A DNA stretch of 64,000 nt from the NCBI RefSeq assembly GCF_008086045.1, contig NZ_VSEY01000043.1:56834-120833 (forward strand), in the 5' to 3' direction. Numbering within the stretch: the first letter of the stretch is position 1; each line of letters starts with the position of its first letter. The translations under genes and the position numbers were made by a program. The notes beneath the pieces are model-generated. The model did no database searches. It was not told the origin of the DNA and was given only the letters and a program-made list of their open reading frames with translations. This DNA is from Nonomuraea sp. PA05. Lineage in GTDB: Bacteria; Actinomycetota; Actinomycetes; Streptosporangiales; Streptosporangiaceae. Below are positions 14,853-23,263 of this stretch, piece after piece.

Positions 14853-16658
14853 ATGGCAACGGAGAATTCCGGACCTCACCTGCCATCCTCCTGGCCGGAG
14901 CCGCCCCGCCGCGACGCCCCTTCCGCCGGGGAGGTTCCCACCTCCTGGCCCAGCGCGCCCGCCGCCGAAGTCCCCACCTCGTGGCCGGAGAGCCCGCGGC
15001 CCGGCCATCCCGAGCCGTCCTGGCCGGAGCCGCCGCGCAAGGACCCGTCGTGGCCGGAACCGCCCGGCGCCGCCCGGCCCGGCGCCGGCCGCCAGGATCC
15101 GTCCGGCGGCTGGCCGGACAACGCCTCCTCCCCCGACGTCCGCAACCCGTGGCCGGACAACGCCTCGTCACCGAACGTGCGCGCCGCCTGGCCCGAGAAC
15201 GCATCCTCCCCTGACGTGCGCGCGGCCTGGCCCGAGAACGCCTCTTCGCCCGACGTCCGGGCCGCCTGGCCCGAGAACGCCTCCTCCCCCGACGTGCGCG
15301 CCGCCTGGCAGGACGTCGCGCCGCCGCCGCAGAGCACCGGAGGCCCCGCCGCGTGGCCGGACGTGTCCTCCAAGGGCGCCCCGCCCCCTTCTCCGCAGGG
15401 TCCGCGCCCCGGACAGCCCGCCGACCCGGTCCCCGCCTGGTCGCAGCCGCCCACGCCGTCCCCCGGCGCCTGGTCCAACCTGTCCAGCCCGGCCCCCTGG
15501 CCGCCGGCCGACCGCCCGGCGCCCGCCGAGTCCGGAGCCGAGCGCACCACGGTGTACAACAACGCGGGCGGCCCGCCGCCCGCCCCCCACCCGGCCGACG
15601 AACGTACGGTCACCTACAACCAGCACACCCAGAACCTCCTGAACGAACGCGCGGTCCCCTCATCCCCCATGGACGCTGCCCAGCCCCACACCGACCCGCC
15701 CCCCGCCGCCCCGCCGGGCGTGCCCCCGGGCGCGCCCCACCCCGACGACCGCCCCGGCCGGGCCGGCTCCAACCTGAGCCGCGACCCCTCCGACCCGGAG
15801 AACCGGTTCGTCACGGCCGGCCAGATCAGCGGCTCCCGCACCCCGCCGCCCGAGCGCCAGCAGGAGCTCTGGAACACCGTCTTCGGCGACGACTACCAGG
15901 CCATGGGCGACCAGGACGTCCTGGAGGACGAGGGGCAGGGCAAGCCCATCTGGATCTACGCGCTCGGCGGCTCCGTGGCGATCGCGCTGGTGGCCGCGCT
16001 GCTGTGGGCGTTCCTGTGGGGCCCGCTGGCGGGCGAGGAGCCGTCGTCCAGCGCCAATCTCGCCGCCGAGCAGTCGGCCGCGGCCACGCCCAAGGCGGCC
16101 CCCACCAAGTCGTCCACCTCGATCGGGCCGCTGCGCAAGTACACCGGCAAGGCCTCGCCCGTCATCGGCCGGGTGCCCGACGCCGCCGCCGGCATCTCCA
16201 TGCCGCGCCTGGGCGGCACCTGGCAGCTCGACCAGCGTGCCACCGTGAAGGGCACGTACGGCTTCGACACCCGCCAGTACGTGCAGGTGGCGCCCGAGAG
16301 GTACGCCACGGTCATGTCGGGGCCGCTGTCGCAGCGGCTGTCGTCGTACTACGAGCCGGACAACCTGGAGCCGGTGATCAAGCAGGTCGTGCTGAGCGCG
16401 CGCCGCAGCTTCTTCCCGCAGGGCAACAAGGTTCGCAAGATCGCCCAACAGCCGATCAAGGTGGGCGACCAGACGGGCCGGCTGATCGCGTACGAGCTGA
16501 CCTCGGACACCGAGAACGCCACGATCGCCACCATGGCCATCAACACCGGCGGCCAGGTCCCGGCGATCGTCTACATCTCGATCCCGGCGGAGAGCAAGGA
16601 GCTCCTGCCCGACATCCGTACGGTGATGAACCAGATCCGTCTGGCCGGCCAGTCCTGA
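14853..16658 (+). CDS. Proline-rich single-pass membrane protein with WPENASSPDVRAA repeats
   Basis: A 601-residue protein of unknown function. Residues about 1-360 are cytoplasmic, low-complexity Pro/Ser/Ala, and include five 13-residue repeats of the type WPENASSPDVRAA (about 87-151). One transmembrane helix (IYALGGSVAIALVAALLWAF) lies near 367-390. The C-terminal extracytoplasmic domain (about 420-601) is compact and looks folded. The ATG at 14853 was chosen because GGGAGGG lies upstream and third-position GC rises sharply there; a GTG at 14658 in the same frame gives atypical codon use. It is divergent from leuS. The layout resembles actinobacterial envelope or signalling proteins with disordered cytoplasmic tails. 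Confidence 0.78.
   Translation: MATENSGPHLPSSWPEPPRRDAPSAGEVPTSWPSAPAAEVPTSWPESPRPGHPEPSWPEPPRKDPSWPEPPGAARPGAGRQDPSGGWPDNASSPDVRNPWPDNASSPNVRAAWPENASSPDVRAAWPENASSPDVRAAWPENASSPDVRAAWQDVAPPPQSTGGPAAWPDVSSKGAPPPSPQGPRPGQPADPVPAWSQPPTPSPGAWSNLSSPAPWPPADRPAPAESGAERTTVYNNAGGPPPAPHPADERTVTYNQHTQNLLNERAVPSSPMDAAQPHTDPPPAAPPGVPPGAPHPDDRPGRAGSNLSRDPSDPENRFVTAGQISGSRTPPPERQQELWNTVFGDDYQAMGDQDVLEDEGQGKPIWIYALGGSVAIALVAALLWAFLWGPLAGEEPSSSANLAAEQSAAATPKAAPTKSSTSIGPLRKYTGKASPVIGRVPDAAAGISMPRLGGTWQLDQRATVKGTYGFDTRQYVQVAPERYATVMSGPLSQRLSSYYEPDNLEPVIKQVVLSARRSFFPQGNKVRKIAQQPIKVGDQTGRLIAYELTSDTENATIATMAINTGGQVPAIVYISIPAESKELLPDIRTVMNQIRLAGQS
15111..15305 (+). repeat. Five-copy 39-bp in-frame repeat
   Basis: Five tandem 39-bp units encode WP(D/E)NASSP(D/N)VR(A/N)(A/P). 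Units 3-5 are nearly identical at protein level but differ at silent positions, which indicates expansion followed by selection on the protein. Confidence 0.9.
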
Positions 16659-16667
16659 CCGAGGCTC

Positions 16668-16693
16668 GCGCCCGCCCCGTCGCGGGCGGGCGC
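16668..16693. terminator. Bidirectional GC hairpin between convergent genes
   Basis: Perfect 10-bp arms GCGCCCGCCC (16668-16677) and GGGCGGGCGC (16684-16693) with a 6-base loop, flanked by further complementary GACCGA/TCGGTC. It fills the 43-base gap between the proline-rich protein and the P450 gene that converge here. There is no T-tract, as is common in actinomycetes. Confidence 0.8.
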
Positions 16694-16701
16694 GGCGTCG
16701 G

Positions 16702-17943
16702 TCAGAAGGTGCACTCCATGTGCTTGATCCCGTTGATGAAGCTGGAGTGCAGCCGGTCCGGCCTGCCGGCCTCGACGTTGGGGACGCGGCGCAGCAGCTC
16801 GCGGAACATCACCGTGATCTCCCTGCGCGCCAGGTGAGCGCCCAGGCAGAAGTGCGGGCCGGGACCGCCGTAGCCGACGTGCGGGTTGGGGTGACGGGTG
16901 ATGTCGAAGCGGCGCGGGTCGTCGAACACGGCCGCGTCCCTGTTGGCGGCCCAGTAGAACAGCACGACCTTCTGCCCCGCGCGGTACAGGTGGCCGTTCA
17001 TCTCGAAGTCCCTGGTGGCCTTGCGGCGCATGAAGTTCACCGGTGAGGCCAGCCGGACGATCTCCTCGACCGCGCCGGGGGCGCGGCCGTCGATGTCCTC
17101 CAGCCAGAGCGCGCGCTGGTCGGGGTTCTTGGTGAGCAGGCGCATGCCGTACGAGATGGCGTTGCGGGTGGTCTCGTTGCCGGCCACCACCAGCAGGATG
17201 AAGAACGAGCCGAGCTCCTGCATGGTCAGCCGCTCGCCGTCGATGTTGGCGTTGACCAGGGACGAGGTGAGGTCGCCCGTCGGGTTGTCGGCGCGGTGGG
17301 CGGCCAGGTCCTGGACGAGCTGCTGCAGCTCCATGCCGGCGTTGAGCAGCCGTTCGGCGAGCTGATTGAGGTCGTCGCCGGTGTACTCGGGGTCGAAGCC
17401 GCCCAGGATGATGTTCGAGCGGTCGAAGACGAACTGGTAGTCGCGCTCCGGGATGCCCATCATGTCGCAAATGATCTTCAGGGGCAGCCGCGCGGCCACC
17501 TCGGTCACGAAGTCGCAGCCGGACCCCTTGGCGAGGAGGTCGTCCACGATGCCGACGGCCGCCGCCTCCACGTCCGACTCGAACTGTTTGATCATCTTGG
17601 GGGTGAAGGCCCGCGAGACGATCCTGCGCAGCCGGGCGTGGCGCGGGTCGTCCATGTTGATCATCGAGCCGAAGTACTCGGCGAACTCCGCCGGCATGTC
17701 GGGGATGTTCGTCGCGCCCCCGTCTCCCGAGCAGAAGACCTCGGGGTTGCGGCTGGCCTCCAGGATGTCGGCATGCTTGACCAGCGCGTAGTAGCCCGGC
17801 CCCTGGGGCATGTAGGTCATCTCCGATTCCTCGAAGAAGGCCGGGGTGTCGAGCGAACGCAGCCGCTCGAACGCCTCCTCGCGCTCACTCATGGGCTTGG
17901 CCCAGAAGTCGCGGTCCGACAGGTCGAAGTCCAGGACGCTCAT
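16702..17943 (-). CDS. Cytochrome P450, CYP125/CYP124-like
   Basis: A 413-residue soluble P450. The I-helix shows VVAGNETTRNA, the K-helix EIVRLASPV, and the haem loop GYGGPGPHFCLGAHLARRE with the thiolate Cys near 366. SMINMDDPRHARLRRIVSRAF and the haem loop match the CYP125/124/142 type, which hydroxylates terminal methyls of sterol side chains or branched fatty acids. I chose the ATG at 17943 because a shared promoter motif places a -10-like box six bases upstream; a GTG at 17994 would extend it by 17 residues. It is a close paralogue of the P450 at 20280-21533. Electron partners are not encoded nearby. Confidence 0.88.
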   Translation of the reverse strand: MSVLDFDLSDRDFWAKPMSEREEAFERLRSLDTPAFFEESEMTYMPQGPGYYALVKHADILEASRNPEVFCSGDGGATNIPDMPAEFAEYFGSMINMDDPRHARLRRIVSRAFTPKMIKQFESDVEAAAVGIVDDLLAKGSGCDFVTEVAARLPLKIICDMMGIPERDYQFVFDRSNIILGGFDPEYTGDDLNQLAERLLNAGMELQQLVQDLAAHRADNPTGDLTSSLVNANIDGERLTMQELGSFFILLVVAGNETTRNAISYGMRLLTKNPDQRALWLEDIDGRAPGAVEEIVRLASPVNFMRRKATRDFEMNGHLYRAGQKVVLFYWAANRDAAVFDDPRRFDITRHPNPHVGYGGPGPHFCLGAHLARREITVMFRELLRRVPNVEAGRPDRLHSSFINGIKHMECTF

Positions 17944-17949
17944 GAGGCC

Positions 17950-17978
17950 ATCATTCGGAAAGCGGCCACTTACGTCAA
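17950..17978 (-). promoter_or_regulatory. Promoter/operator of the first CYP125/124-like P450
   Basis: On the minus strand: TTGACG, 17 bases, AATGAT, then six bases to the ATG. The spacer starts with TAAGTGGCCGCTT, an imperfect inverted repeat (AAGTG/CGCTT). The same TTGACGTAAGTGG core occurs before the second P450. The -10 is a poor match. Confidence 0.55.
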
Positions 17979-18168
17979 TGGGTTCGACGTACACCGTACG
18001 TACCTCGCCGGAAAACCTGTGGCTCCGCGCGCGGCGCGCGCCCTATGGTGACCCCGTGTACTTCTTCCGACGTTAGCGATCCGCCGGCGGGTCGCGGACG
18101 ACCCACCGCCGGTGATGCGGGACGGCTCGACGAGCGCCGTCCCGGGTCGCGACGTGGGAGAAACACAG

Positions 18169-19428
18169 TTGCATACCTTTGCCGTGGCCAGGGCCGTGCG
18201 TGGCATCGAGCCCCTGGTGGCCAACGAGATCCGGCATTCCAAGACAGGCGTGGTGCGCGGGGTGCGCCACCGCGAGGTGTGGTTCGAGGCCCGGCCCGAC
18301 GCCGACCTGCTCGCGCTGCGCACCGCCGACGACGTGCTGCTGGCGGCGGCCGTCGTCGACGGCGTCGGCTCCGGCCGCGCCGCTTTGCTCCGGCTGGCGC
18401 GGGCGGCGCGCGAGGTCGACGCCCGGCTGCTGGGCTCGCCCGGGAGCGGGGTGGAGGTGTCGGCGTCGTTCGTGGGGCGGCGCAACTACACCAGGTTCGA
18501 GGTCGAGGACGCGGTGGGGGCCGAGCTGGCGCGGCCGTTGCGCGTGCCCTACCACTCGCGGCGGGACGGGCGGCGGCCGCCGGGCGGGGCGATGGCGTGG
18601 CGGGTCACGATCGAGGGCGAGCAGGCGGTCATCGCGGTGCGGGTGGCGGGGCGGCCGTTGCATCGGCGGGCCTACAAGACGGCTTCCGTACGGGGCACGT
18701 TGCATCCGCCGGTGGCCGCTGCGATGGCTCGGCTCGCGCGGCTCGACGAGGGGTTGACGGTGGTCGATCCGTGTTGTGGTGCGGGCACGACGCTGATCGA
18801 GATGGCTGCCTTGGCCGGCGGGTCGCCTGGGGGTGGGGCGGGGATGCGGCTGCTGGGCTTCGACCACGACCCGGCCGCCGTGGCAGCCGCCACCGCCAAC
18901 GCCTGCGCCGCCGCCGCCGCGTCCGGCACGCCAGGACCCCGTGACGCGCACAGCGCCATACGCGCAGACAGCACCGCACACACAGGCAGCGCAGCACGCA
19001 CGCCCAGCGCCGCGCGCGTAGCCAACGCGGGCGCAGCCAACGCGCGCGCGGGCAACACGGGCGCGGGCAACACGGGCGACGCGGGCGCGGCAGGTGAGGC
19101 GCCCCCGGAGGCCCAGCCTCTGCGCCTGGCGTGGGCGATCGCCGACGGCGGCCGGATCCCGTTGGGTGACGGCGCCGCGGACCGGGTGCTGGTGAATCCG
19201 CCCTGGGGCCGCCAGGTCCCCCCGGCGGGCCTGCTCTCCCAGGACCCGGCCGCCCTGTGGCGCGAGGTCCGCCGCGTGCTGTCCCCCGGCGGCCTGGCGG
19301 TGGCGCTGGTCCACGACGGCGTCCCGCCCGGTTTCACGGTGGAGGAGGTGCTGGAGGTGAGCCTGTCAGGGCAGCACCCCCTGATCACGGTCCTCAGCCG
19401 GAGGCGGGCCCGAGCCAGTCGAGGATGA
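18169..19428 (+). CDS. THUMP-type RNA guanine-N2 methyltransferase
   Basis: A 419-residue SAM-dependent methyltransferase. The N-terminal half (ARAVRGIEPLVANEIR, then RNYTRFEVEDAVG) resembles the THUMP/ferredoxin-like RNA-binding part of Trm11/RlmL-type enzymes. HRRAYKTASVRGTLHPPVAAAM precedes SAM motif I, DPCCGAGTTLIEMA, and the catalytic motif IV is NPPWG. The target would be a guanine in tRNA or rRNA. I prefer the TTG at 18169 with GGGAG eight bases upstream; a GTG at 18112 is also possible. The Rossmann domain is interrupted by about 55 Ala/Asn/Thr-rich residues (roughly 245-300 from this start). The 3' end overlaps the convergent hydrolase by 35 bases. Confidence 0.82.
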   Translation: MHTFAVARAVRGIEPLVANEIRHSKTGVVRGVRHREVWFEARPDADLLALRTADDVLLAAAVVDGVGSGRAALLRLARAAREVDARLLGSPGSGVEVSASFVGRRNYTRFEVEDAVGAELARPLRVPYHSRRDGRRPPGGAMAWRVTIEGEQAVIAVRVAGRPLHRRAYKTASVRGTLHPPVAAAMARLARLDEGLTVVDPCCGAGTTLIEMAALAGGSPGGGAGMRLLGFDHDPAAVAAATANACAAAAASGTPGPRDAHSAIRADSTAHTGSAARTPSAARVANAGAANARAGNTGAGNTGDAGAAGEAPPEAQPLRLAWAIADGGRIPLGDGAADRVLVNPPWGRQVPPAGLLSQDPAALWREVRRVLSPGGLAVALVHDGVPPGFTVEEVLEVSLSGQHPLITVLSRRRARASRG

Positions 19429-20236
19429 GCCGGTTGACCTCGGCGGGCCGTTCCAGGTGGAGGAAGTGTCCCGCGCCCGCCACCTGCTCGGCCCGCGACC
19501 CTTCCGGCAGGTGGTCGAGTGCCCCCTTGACGAGGTCGGGGCCGAGGCATCCGTCCTGCGCCCCGTGCAGGTAGAGGACGGGCCCGGTGACGGGGCGTTC
19601 GACGGCCGGGTAGCGGCCTGAGGGCGGGGTGGTGCCGAGCATGGCGCGGTAGTAGCCGATGGCGGCGGCGAGGTTGGCGGGGTCGCGCAGGCTGCGGTGC
19701 ACGAACTCGAGGTCTTCGCTCGCGTCGTAGCCGGGCGACCAGTCGCGCCAGAGGTTGTCGATGAAGCCGGGCGTGGCGGCGGCGGTCTCGGCGAGCGCGG
19801 TCTGGAAGAGGAAGATGTAGAAGGAGCGCTTGAGCTGCTCGTAGTCGAGGAAGAGGCCGGCGAGGGAGCCGGGCGGCGGTACGGCGAGCGTGACGGCGCG
19901 GCGGAAGCGGCCGGCGGTGGCGTAGGCGGGGAAGGTGCCCCAGTCGTGCCCGATGATGACGGCGTCGTCCCCGCCGCCGAGTTCCTCGTGCAGCGCGCGT
20001 ACGTCCGCGACGAGCGCCGCGTCCTCGTACGCGCCGTCGGCCGGGACCTCTGTGGGCGCGTATCCGCGCATGAAGGGCGCGACCGCGCGGTAGCCGCGCT
20101 CGGCCAGCGCGGGCATCAGGTGCCGCCAGGTGTGCGCGGTGTCGGGGAAGCCGTGCAGGAGCAGCGCCAGCGGCCCCTCCCCCAACGATAGATACGCGAA
20201 CTCCACCCCATTGGCGTGGATAGTCCTGATCTCCAT
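19394..20236 (-). CDS. Alpha/beta hydrolase, epoxide hydrolase/dehalogenase type
   Basis: A 280-residue hydrolase. The oxyanion motif is LLHGFPDTAHTW, the nucleophile elbow IIGHDWGTFPA (Asp as nucleophile, as in epoxide hydrolases and haloalkane dehalogenases), the acid lies in LHGAQDGCLGPD, and the His in GAGHFLHLE. The start MEIRTIHANGVEFAY at 20236 is the normal beginning; an open frame of 14 more codons lacks support. It sits between two P450 genes on the same strand, so it could hydrolyse an oxidised lipid or sterol intermediate; that is inference. Confidence 0.85.
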   Translation of the reverse strand: MEIRTIHANGVEFAYLSLGEGPLALLLHGFPDTAHTWRHLMPALAERGYRAVAPFMRGYAPTEVPADGAYEDAALVADVRALHEELGGGDDAVIIGHDWGTFPAYATAGRFRRAVTLAVPPPGSLAGLFLDYEQLKRSFYIFLFQTALAETAAATPGFIDNLWRDWSPGYDASEDLEFVHRSLRDPANLAAAIGYYRAMLGTTPPSGRYPAVERPVTGPVLYLHGAQDGCLGPDLVKGALDHLPEGSRAEQVAGAGHFLHLERPAEVNRLILDWLGPASG

Positions 20237-20279
20237 GACTGCGAAACCTAGCACGCCGGATCTTCCGTCACCGGACATC

Positions 20280-21533
20280 TCAGAACGCCCACCTCAGATG
20301 CTTGACACCGTTGATGAAGTTGGACAGGAGGAAGTCGGGCTCCCCTGCCGCCCTGACGTCCGGCAGCCGGGTGAACAGCTCGCGGAACATCACGGTCATC
20401 TCCCTGCGCGCCAGGTGCGCGCCCAGGCAGTAGTGCGGGCCAGGACCGCCGAAGCCGACGTGCGGGTTGGGGTCGCGGGTGATGTCGAACGCGTCGGGGT
20501 CGCGGAAGACCGACTCGTCGCGGTTGGCCGAGTTGTAGAAGAGCAGCACCTTGTCGCCCTTCCTGTACGTCATGCCGTTCATCTCGTGATCCCGCGTCAG
20601 CGTGCGGCGGAACTGGATGACCGGCGTGGCGTAGCGGACGATCTCGTCGCAGGCTCCCACGACGCGCTCGTCGAAGTCGGCCAGCAGCAGCTCGCGCTGC
20701 TCCGGGTGGTCGGTGAAGAGCTTGAGCCCGTACGCGATGGCGTTGCGCGTGGTCTCGCTGCCCGCCACCACCAGCAGGATGAAGAACGAGCCGAGCTGCT
20801 GCGAGGTGAGCCGTTCCTCCCCGTTGACCAGCAGGCTGACGAGGTCGCCCGTGGGCCGCCTGCGCCGTTCGTCACCGAGGCGGGCGGCCAGCCGGTTGAG
20901 CGAGTAGCCGGCGTGCAGCAGCTTGACCAGGCCGCGGGCGACGTTGGCGCGGCTGAAGTCGGGTGAGATGCCGGTGTACTCGGTGTCGGCGTTGCCGAGG
21001 ATGACGTTCGTCCGCCGCAGCACCATGTCATGAAATTTCGCGGGGATGCCCATCATGTCGCAGATGACGCGTACGGGAAGCCTGGCGGCCACCTGGGTGA
21101 CGAAGTCGCCGGGCCCCTCCTCGATCGCCCGGTCGACGATCTCGGCGGCGGCCCGCGCCAGGTCCTCCTCCATCTTCGACAGGATGCGCGGCGTGAACGC
21201 CCGCGACACGATGCGCCTCAGCCGCGCGTGCGCCGGATCGTCCATGTTGATCATGGAGCCGAAGTAGACGCTCAGCCAGCGCGGCATGTCGGGGATGCTG
21301 TTGGAGCACGGCTCGCTGCTGAACACGGCCGCGTTCCTGCTGGCCTCGCTCACGTCGGCGTGGCGCACCAGCGCGTAGTAGCCGGGGCCGTGACCGATGA
21401 ACGGCACGGCCTGTTCCGGCACGAACACCGGGCGCTCCAGCTCACGCAGCTTGCGGAACGCCGCCATGCGCTCGTCCTGCGACCGTCCCCAGAACGGGAT
21501 CTGCGACAGGTCGAGGTCCGCGGACAGGGTCAT
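20280..21533 (-). CDS. Cytochrome P450, CYP125/CYP124-like (paralogue)
   Basis: A 417-residue P450 with VVAGSETTRNA (I-helix), EIVRYATPV (K-helix) and GFGGPGPHYCLGAHLARRE with the haem Cys near 369. It is alignable by eye over its whole length with the P450 at 16702-17943, indicating duplication or repeated recruitment. The ATG at 21533 lies seven bases after a TAGTCT -10 box, so the transcript is probably leaderless. It follows the GMC oxidoreductase gene by 31 bases on the same strand, so it can be read both from that operon and from its own promoter, whose -35 overlaps the upstream stop codon. Confidence 0.88.
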   Translation of the reverse strand: MTLSADLDLSQIPFWGRSQDERMAAFRKLRELERPVFVPEQAVPFIGHGPGYYALVRHADVSEASRNAAVFSSEPCSNSIPDMPRWLSVYFGSMINMDDPAHARLRRIVSRAFTPRILSKMEEDLARAAAEIVDRAIEEGPGDFVTQVAARLPVRVICDMMGIPAKFHDMVLRRTNVILGNADTEYTGISPDFSRANVARGLVKLLHAGYSLNRLAARLGDERRRRPTGDLVSLLVNGEERLTSQQLGSFFILLVVAGSETTRNAIAYGLKLFTDHPEQRELLLADFDERVVGACDEIVRYATPVIQFRRTLTRDHEMNGMTYRKGDKVLLFYNSANRDESVFRDPDAFDITRDPNPHVGFGGPGPHYCLGAHLARREMTVMFRELFTRLPDVRAAGEPDFLLSNFINGVKHLRWAF

Positions 21534-21540
21534 ATCGACG

Positions 21541-21568
21541 AGACTACGCAAGTGACCACTTACGTCAA
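21541..21568 (-). promoter_or_regulatory. Promoter/operator of the second CYP125/124-like P450
   Basis: On the minus strand: TTGACG, 16 bases, TAGTCT, then seven bases to the ATG. AAGTGGTCACTT (21550-21561) between the boxes is an inverted repeat with perfect 5-bp arms, positioned to let a repressor block RNA polymerase. The TTGACG contains the GMC gene's TGA stop. Confidence 0.68.
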
Positions 21569-23112
21569 GCCTTGCTCGCCCTGATCAGGTCGGCCCCCTT
21601 CTCGCCGATCATGATGGCGGGGGCGTGGGTGTGGCCGCGGTTGAGCGTCGGCATGACCGACACGTCCACGACCCTGAGCCCCTCGACGCCGCGCACGCGC
21701 AGCTCCGGGTCCACGACCGAGGCCTCGTCGGTGCCCATGCGGCAGCTCCCGACGGGGTGGTAGAGGGTCTCGCCGCGCTCGCGTACCCACTGGGCCAGCT
21801 CCTCGTCGCTCTCCGGCCCCCAGTACGGCGCCATCGGCCCGCCCGCGTAGGCCTTCATCGCGGTCGTGGCGAACACGTGCTTGGCCGCCTTCAACCCCTC
21901 GACCAGGCGTTTGACGTCGGCCTCCGCCGTCAGGTAGCCGGGGTCGATCACCACGTCCCTGCCGTTGAGCGCGATCCTGCCCCGGCTCTCCGGCTGCAGC
22001 AGCACGACGCCGACGGTGAGCCCGTGGCCGGTGGGCGGGGTGAAGCCGTGGTCCACGAACGGCACCGGCGCGAAGATCAGCTCGATGTCGGGCGCGGGCT
22101 CCTCGGGCGAGGTCCTGATGAACGCGACGGCCTCGCCGACGTTCGTGGTGAGCATGCCGGAGCGCAGCACGATGTAACGCAGCAGGTTCACGATCGACTC
22201 GGCCTTGGTCAGCGTCACCGGCTGCCTGCACTCGACGAACACGCCGCTCGACAGGTGGTCCTGGAGGTTCTTGCCGACCTCGGGCAGCTCGTGCACGATC
22301 GGCACGCCCGCGTCGCGCAGCTCGTCGGCCGCGCCGACGCCGGAGCGCATGAGCAGGTACGGCGAGCCGATCGCGCCGCCCGCCAGGATGACCTCCAGCC
22401 TGGCCTTGATCGGGGCGCCGCCGCTGTGCTCGATGCCCGTCGCGCGCCTGCCGTCGAACGTGACCCGGTCGACGGTGGTGTTCGTGATCACGTGCAGGTT
22501 GGGCCGGGACAGCGCCGGGCGCAGGTACGCGTCGGCGGAGCTCCACCGCCTGCCGCGGTTCTGGGTGACGGGGGTGGGGCAGTAGCCCTCGTTGCTGCGG
22601 CCGTTCAGCTCGGTCAGCCGGGTGTAGCCCAGCTCCTCGCACGCCTTCAGGAAGACGCCGGTGGTGACGTTGGGGCTGCGCAGCTCGGAGACGTAGAGCG
22701 GGCCGTCGGTGCCGTAGACGCCGCCGTGGTTGCTGCCGACGCGGCGCTCGGCCTTGGTGAAGTAGGGCAGGACGTCGTCGTACGCCCAGCCGGGGATCCC
22801 CCACTGGTCGTAGTCCTGCTGGCAGCCGCGTACCCACATCTGGGCGTTGAGCGAGGAGGAGCCGCCCAGCACCCGCCCGCGCGGCCAGTAGAGCTCGCGC
22901 CCGGACATCTCGCTCTGTTTGGCCGTCAGGTAGGCCCAGTCGTACTCGGTCTTGAACAGCTTGGCGAAGCCGGCCGGCATGCGGATCTCGAGCTTGTCGT
23001 CCTTGCCGCCCGCCTCGACCAACGCCACCGTTACGCCGGGATCCTCCGTCAACCTGCTGGCCAGCACGCATCCGGCCGAGCCTGCCCCGACGATCACGTA
23101 GTCGTACTCCAT
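21565..23112 (-). CDS. GMC family FAD oxidoreductase (choline dehydrogenase-like)
   Basis: A 515-residue flavoenzyme. The N-terminus has the ADP-binding VIVGAGSAGCVLASRL, the GMC signature is PRGRVLGGSSSLNA near residue 80, and the C-terminal catalytic His pair lies in YHPVGSCRMGTD and TLNRGHTHAPAIMIGE. Such enzymes oxidise alcohols to aldehydes or ketones; no secretion signal is present. TTGGAGGGG precedes the ATG. Grouped with P450 and FadD genes it could oxidise a P450-generated terminal alcohol. Upstream is an imperfect inverted repeat GTAAG...CTTAC (within 23131-23155) with half-sites like those of the P450 operators. Confidence 0.88.
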   Translation of the reverse strand: MEYDYVIVGAGSAGCVLASRLTEDPGVTVALVEAGGKDDKLEIRMPAGFAKLFKTEYDWAYLTAKQSEMSGRELYWPRGRVLGGSSSLNAQMWVRGCQQDYDQWGIPGWAYDDVLPYFTKAERRVGSNHGGVYGTDGPLYVSELRSPNVTTGVFLKACEELGYTRLTELNGRSNEGYCPTPVTQNRGRRWSSADAYLRPALSRPNLHVITNTTVDRVTFDGRRATGIEHSGGAPIKARLEVILAGGAIGSPYLLMRSGVGAADELRDAGVPIVHELPEVGKNLQDHLSSGVFVECRQPVTLTKAESIVNLLRYIVLRSGMLTTNVGEAVAFIRTSPEEPAPDIELIFAPVPFVDHGFTPPTGHGLTVGVVLLQPESRGRIALNGRDVVIDPGYLTAEADVKRLVEGLKAAKHVFATTAMKAYAGGPMAPYWGPESDEELAQWVRERGETLYHPVGSCRMGTDEASVVDPELRVRGVEGLRVVDVSVMPTLNRGHTHAPAIMIGEKGADLIRASKA

Positions 23113-23194
23113 GACACCCCTCCAAGGGGTAAGTAACTTCCTACTTGCTTACTTCACGCGGGGCCGACGCGTCCATATGCACTTGTGACCTGAG

Positions 23195-23220
23195 TTACCT
23201 ACCAGTCGGTATGCAGGTAC
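23195..23220. promoter_or_regulatory. Nested palindrome upstream of the acyl-CoA ligase
   Basis: TACCAGTCGGTA is an inverted repeat (TACC/GGTA) nested inside outer TACCT/AGGTA arms, the general form of TetR-family sites before fatty acid genes. It lies 44 bases before fadD. Confidence 0.45.
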
Positions 23221-23263
23221 TGCGAAGATGGCGCCGAAGCCGTTCTAGAGGGAGGAAGGCGTC

